64,000 nucleotides of DNA from QHXQ01 sp036389395 (GTDB lineage Bacteria > Acidobacteriota > Blastocatellia > Pyrinomonadales > Pyrinomonadaceae): NCBI GenBank assembly GCA_036389395.1, contig DASVPY010000019.1:1-64000 (forward strand), read 5' to 3'. The notes below the pieces were generated by a model. The model did no database searches. It worked only from the letters and a program-made list of their open reading frames with translations, and was not told the DNA's origin. This document shows, in pieces, positions 61,989-64,000 of the stretch. Within the stretch, counting starts at the first letter, position 1. Each line of letters starts with the position of its first letter. The position numbers were made by a program, and so were the translations under genes.

Positions 61989-62390
61989 GTTGGTTGCTGA
62001 CTCATTAGATTTGTATCTGCTGCCGTGCATCTCCGAGTGGCGTAGGTACTTCATCAGGCCCGAGAGCATTTGGCTGATGGCCTTGCCGGAAACAGCTTCG
62101 AACTGCGCTTGTGTTATGTACTGCTGGTCTAAGGCAACGTAAAGCTGAGCGCGCACCTCGCCGCAAGAACCTTTGGCCATGGACAAGAAGCGTAGGAATT
62201 CCTTGTTACCTTCGCGCTCAAACCCCTCGGCGATGTTGGAGAGTAGCGACACCGCCGCGCGCCGCACCTGATCTCGGAGGCCGAAATCGCGGGCGAAGTC
62301 GCCGGTCGAAGTCATCCGGTAAACCAGCTTAGTTAGCTCACGGGCGCTACGCCAAGCCTCAATATCTTCAAAGCGCTCAAATTTAGCCAT
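61980..62390 (-). CDS. Four-helix-bundle protein (S23 / 23S rRNA intervening-sequence type)
   Basis: 136 residues. FERFEDIEAWRSARELTKLV, then FGLRDQVRRAAVSLLSNIAE, GFEREGNKEFLRFLSMAKGS and CGEVRAQLYVALDQQYI are the four helices of the S23 family, often encoded in rRNA intervening sequences or as free genes beside repeats. Function is unknown. The ATG at 62390 is used. Here it is not inside an rRNA gene but is bracketed by inverted GTTCAAG arrays (61964-61988 and 62415-62445), so it has the outline of a small mobile unit. Confidence 0.88.
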   Translation of the reverse strand: MAKFERFEDIEAWRSARELTKLVYRMTSTGDFARDFGLRDQVRRAAVSLLSNIAEGFEREGNKEFLRFLSMAKGSCGEVRAQLYVALDQQYITQAQFEAVSGKAISQMLSGLMKYLRHSEMHGSRYKSNESATNEP

Positions 62391-62414
62391 CAGCCCCACC
62401 CGGCTTCAGTGCCT

Positions 62415-62445
62415 AACCTTGAACCTTGAACCTTGAACCTTGAAC
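62415..62445. repeat. AACCTTG array, right member of a long-range inverted pair
   Basis: Four AACCTTG units (62415-62445), complementary to 61964-61988. The pair encloses the four-helix-bundle gene at a distance of about 430 nt. Confidence 0.85.
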
Positions 62446-62471
62446 GTCCTAACGGGCATCCGCGCGTGCGT

Positions 62472-62477
62472 TATGAT
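62472..62477 (+). promoter_or_regulatory. Candidate -10 box of the S46 peptidase gene
   Basis: TATGAT, about 50 nt before the ATG at 62527. No convincing -35 (the upstream side is the GTTCAAG array). Confidence 0.4.
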
Positions 62478-62526
62478 ACTCTAACTTCTTTCGACTCCCT
62501 GCAAATTTCGACCGTGAGGATCGCTT

Positions 62527-64000
62527 ATGAAGATTAGAAAGTTCACGAGCGCGCTGCTGGGCGCGCTGCTGCTCGTCTCGTCGCTCGCGCCCGCGGCGCG
62601 CGCCGACGAGGGCATGTGGCCGTTCAACAACGTGCCGAAGGCCGAGATCAAGAAACGTTACGGCTTCGACGTGACCGACGCGTGGCTGCGCCACTTGCAG
62701 CTCGCCTCCGTCCGCTTCAACAACGGCGGCTCCGGCTCCTTCGTCTCGCCCGACGGTCTCGTCCTGACCAACTACCACATCGTCGAGGACTTTGTCGGCG
62801 AACTCTCCACGGCGCAGAAGGACTACGCCAAGGAGGGCTTCCTCGCGCGCACCCGCGCCGAGGAGATGCAGGTGCCCAACCTTGAGCTGAACGTCTTGCA
62901 GTCCATCGAAGACGTGACCGACAAGGTCAACGCCGGGGTGAAGGCGGACATGGCGGCGGCCGCCTCGCTCGCCGCCCGGCGCACGGCCATCGCGGCCATC
63001 GAGGCCGACTCCACCAAGGCGACGGGCCTGCGCTCCGACGTGGTCACGCTCTACCAGGGCGGGCAGTACAATCTTTATCGTTATAAGAAGTACACGGACG
63101 TGCGGCTCGTCTTCGCGCCGGAGTTCCAGGCGGCGTTCTTCGGCGGCGACCCGGACAACTTCAACTTCCCGCGCTTCAACATAGACATGGCGCTCGTGCG
63201 CGTCTACGAGAACGGGCAGCCGGTGCGCCCGACCGACTATTTGAAGTGGTCAACCGCGGGCGCGAAGGAGGGCGACCTCGTATTCGTCACGGGCCACCCC
63301 GGCTCGACGCAGCGCCTCAACACGGTCGCCAACCTCGAATACCTGCGCGACACGTCAATCCCGCTCATCATCCGTATGCTCGAACGGCGCGAGGCGGTCT
63401 TGAAGGCCTACATGGCGCAGGGCGACGAACAGACGCGGCGCGGGCAGAACGAACTGAACGGCGTGCAGAACAGCCTGAAGGTCTACCGCGGGCAGTTGGC
63501 GGGTCTGAAGGAAGAGAGCCTGTTGGCGCGCAAGGTGAAAGAGGAGCAGGCGCTCAAGCAGTCCATCGCCGCCGACGCGCGCCGGCAGAAGGAGTACGGC
63601 GGCTCGTTCGACGCCATCGCCGCCGGGCGCAAGAGCTTCGCGCAGTACGAGCGCGACCGGCGCTTCCTCGACCTGGCGGCCGGCTTCAACACGCCGCTCT
63701 TCACCTACGCGCGCGCGCTCGTGCGCCTGGCGGCCGAGAGCGCGAAGCCGAGCGCCGAGCGTTTGCCGGAGTTCGCCGACACGCGGCTCAACGCACTCGG
63801 CGCGGCGCTCAGTGCCGACACGCCGCTCTACCTCGACTTCGAGAAGATGAAACTCGCCGACTCGCTCGCCTTCATGCAGGCCGAGTACGGCGCGGACAAC
63901 CCGCTCGTCGTGCGCGTCCTGGCCGGCAAGTCGCCGGAGGCGCGCGCCGCCGAGTTGATCGACGGCACGAAGTTGAAGGACGCCGCCTACCGCGCGCAGT
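62527..64000 (+). CDS. S46 family dipeptidyl-peptidase, 5' part (runs off the window)
   Basis: 491 residues seen, with no stop before the end of the window. Signal peptide RKFTSALLGALLLVSSLAPA and DEGMWPFNNVPKAEIKKRYG at the mature start. The chymotrypsin-like core shows GSGSFVSPDGLVLTNYHIVE (catalytic His near residue 83; most relatives have NHHC) and FGGDPDNFNFPRFNIDMALV (catalytic Asp region near 204-217), then VTGHPGSTQRL. A helical lid follows (about 280-420). The catalytic Ser lies beyond the window. S46 enzymes (DPP7/DPP11) release dipeptides in the periplasm of peptide-fermenting or predatory Gram-negatives. GTGAGGATC precedes the ATG. Confidence 0.92.
   Translation, partial: MKIRKFTSALLGALLLVSSLAPAARADEGMWPFNNVPKAEIKKRYGFDVTDAWLRHLQLASVRFNNGGSGSFVSPDGLVLTNYHIVEDFVGELSTAQKDYAKEGFLARTRAEEMQVPNLELNVLQSIEDVTDKVNAGVKADMAAAASLAARRTAIAAIEADSTKATGLRSDVVTLYQGGQYNLYRYKKYTDVRLVFAPEFQAAFFGGDPDNFNFPRFNIDMALVRVYENGQPVRPTDYLKWSTAGAKEGDLVFVTGHPGSTQRLNTVANLEYLRDTSIPLIIRMLERREAVLKAYMAQGDEQTRRGQNELNGVQNSLKVYRGQLAGLKEESLLARKVKEEQALKQSIAADARRQKEYGGSFDAIAAGRKSFAQYERDRRFLDLAAGFNTPLFTYARALVRLAAESAKPSAERLPEFADTRLNALGAALSADTPLYLDFEKMKLADSLAFMQAEYGADNPLVVRVLAGKSPEARAAELIDGTKLKDAAYRAQ

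Noticed and set aside
61964..62445. GTTCAAG and other heptad arrays as CRISPR repeats
   Set aside because: Units are 7 nt without unique spacers, arrays occur in inverted pairs, and no cas genes are present.

Overview
The window is a high-GC bacterial chromosome segment, coding on both strands, with short intergenic gaps and frequent GTG/TTG starts. Bacillithiol synthesis (BshC), a Yip1-family membrane protein, S41 and S46 peptidases, several MacB/FtsX-type permeases, and zinc-ribbon/FHA/kinase proteins together suggest Acidobacteriota, perhaps a Blastocatellia-like lineage. That placement is an inference from gene content; there is no rRNA or tRNA gene here to test it.

Layout. 0.2-5 kb: a DapA-family aldolase, bshC and mutL on the plus strand. 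5-11 kb: a minus-strand block with a HAD phosphatase, a biotin carrier plus biotin carboxylase (accC), two small membrane/zinc-ribbon proteins and a CDP-alcohol phosphatidyltransferase. 11-15 kb: greA, pfkA and two adjacent genes that each carry an in-frame UGA and read as selenoproteins: a GrdB-like protein and a peroxiredoxin whose peroxidatic residue is selenocysteine. 15-20 kb: a secreted DUF11/lamin-tail protein, an RlmI-type methyltransferase and a MATE exporter. 20-23 kb: an accessory patch with a 21-nt tandem array open on both strands, a low-GC membrane protein, a decayed duplicate locus, hicAB and an M15-like peptidase. 23-32 kb: S41 protease, glycosyltransferase, orphan HicB, pdxJ, DUF3072, ruvB, atpC/atpD and a lytic-transglycosylase-like protein. 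32-39 kb: methylmalonyl-CoA mutase with a toxin-antitoxin pair lodged at a duplicated 3' end, oppD/oppF-type ATPases and Yip1. 39-49 kb: an efflux locus with one membrane fusion protein, one ATPase and four FtsX-like permeases, interrupted by a second toxin-antitoxin pair. 49-56 kb: a signalling cluster of FHA, Ser/Thr kinase, RDD, TPR and FHA-GAF-PP2C proteins. 56-64 kb: DUF4160/DUF2442, a YfhO-like protein, a glycosyltransferase, a PolX-N-domain protein, a four-helix-bundle protein and a truncated S46 peptidase.

The two most unusual signals are the selenoprotein pair at 13.4-14.7 kb and a family of intergenic hairpins. At least sixteen gaps hold inverted repeats whose arms are built from roughly 7-nt tandem units. 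The unit differs from site to site (GTTCAAG, GGTCAGT, GATGTCA, GTGACAG, CAGAAGT, GATTTTT and others), yet the two arms of one element match each other, several perfectly over 16-35 bp. They sit between operon partners (atpD-atpC, the two selenoprotein genes, successive permeases) as well as at gene ends.

Working together: the selenoperoxidase, the GrdB-like selenoprotein and bacillithiol synthesis point to a thiol/selenol redox economy. The kinase/FHA/phosphatase genes look like one regulatory unit. The MFP/ATPase/permease genes look like an expanded MacAB-type export or lipoprotein-handling system.
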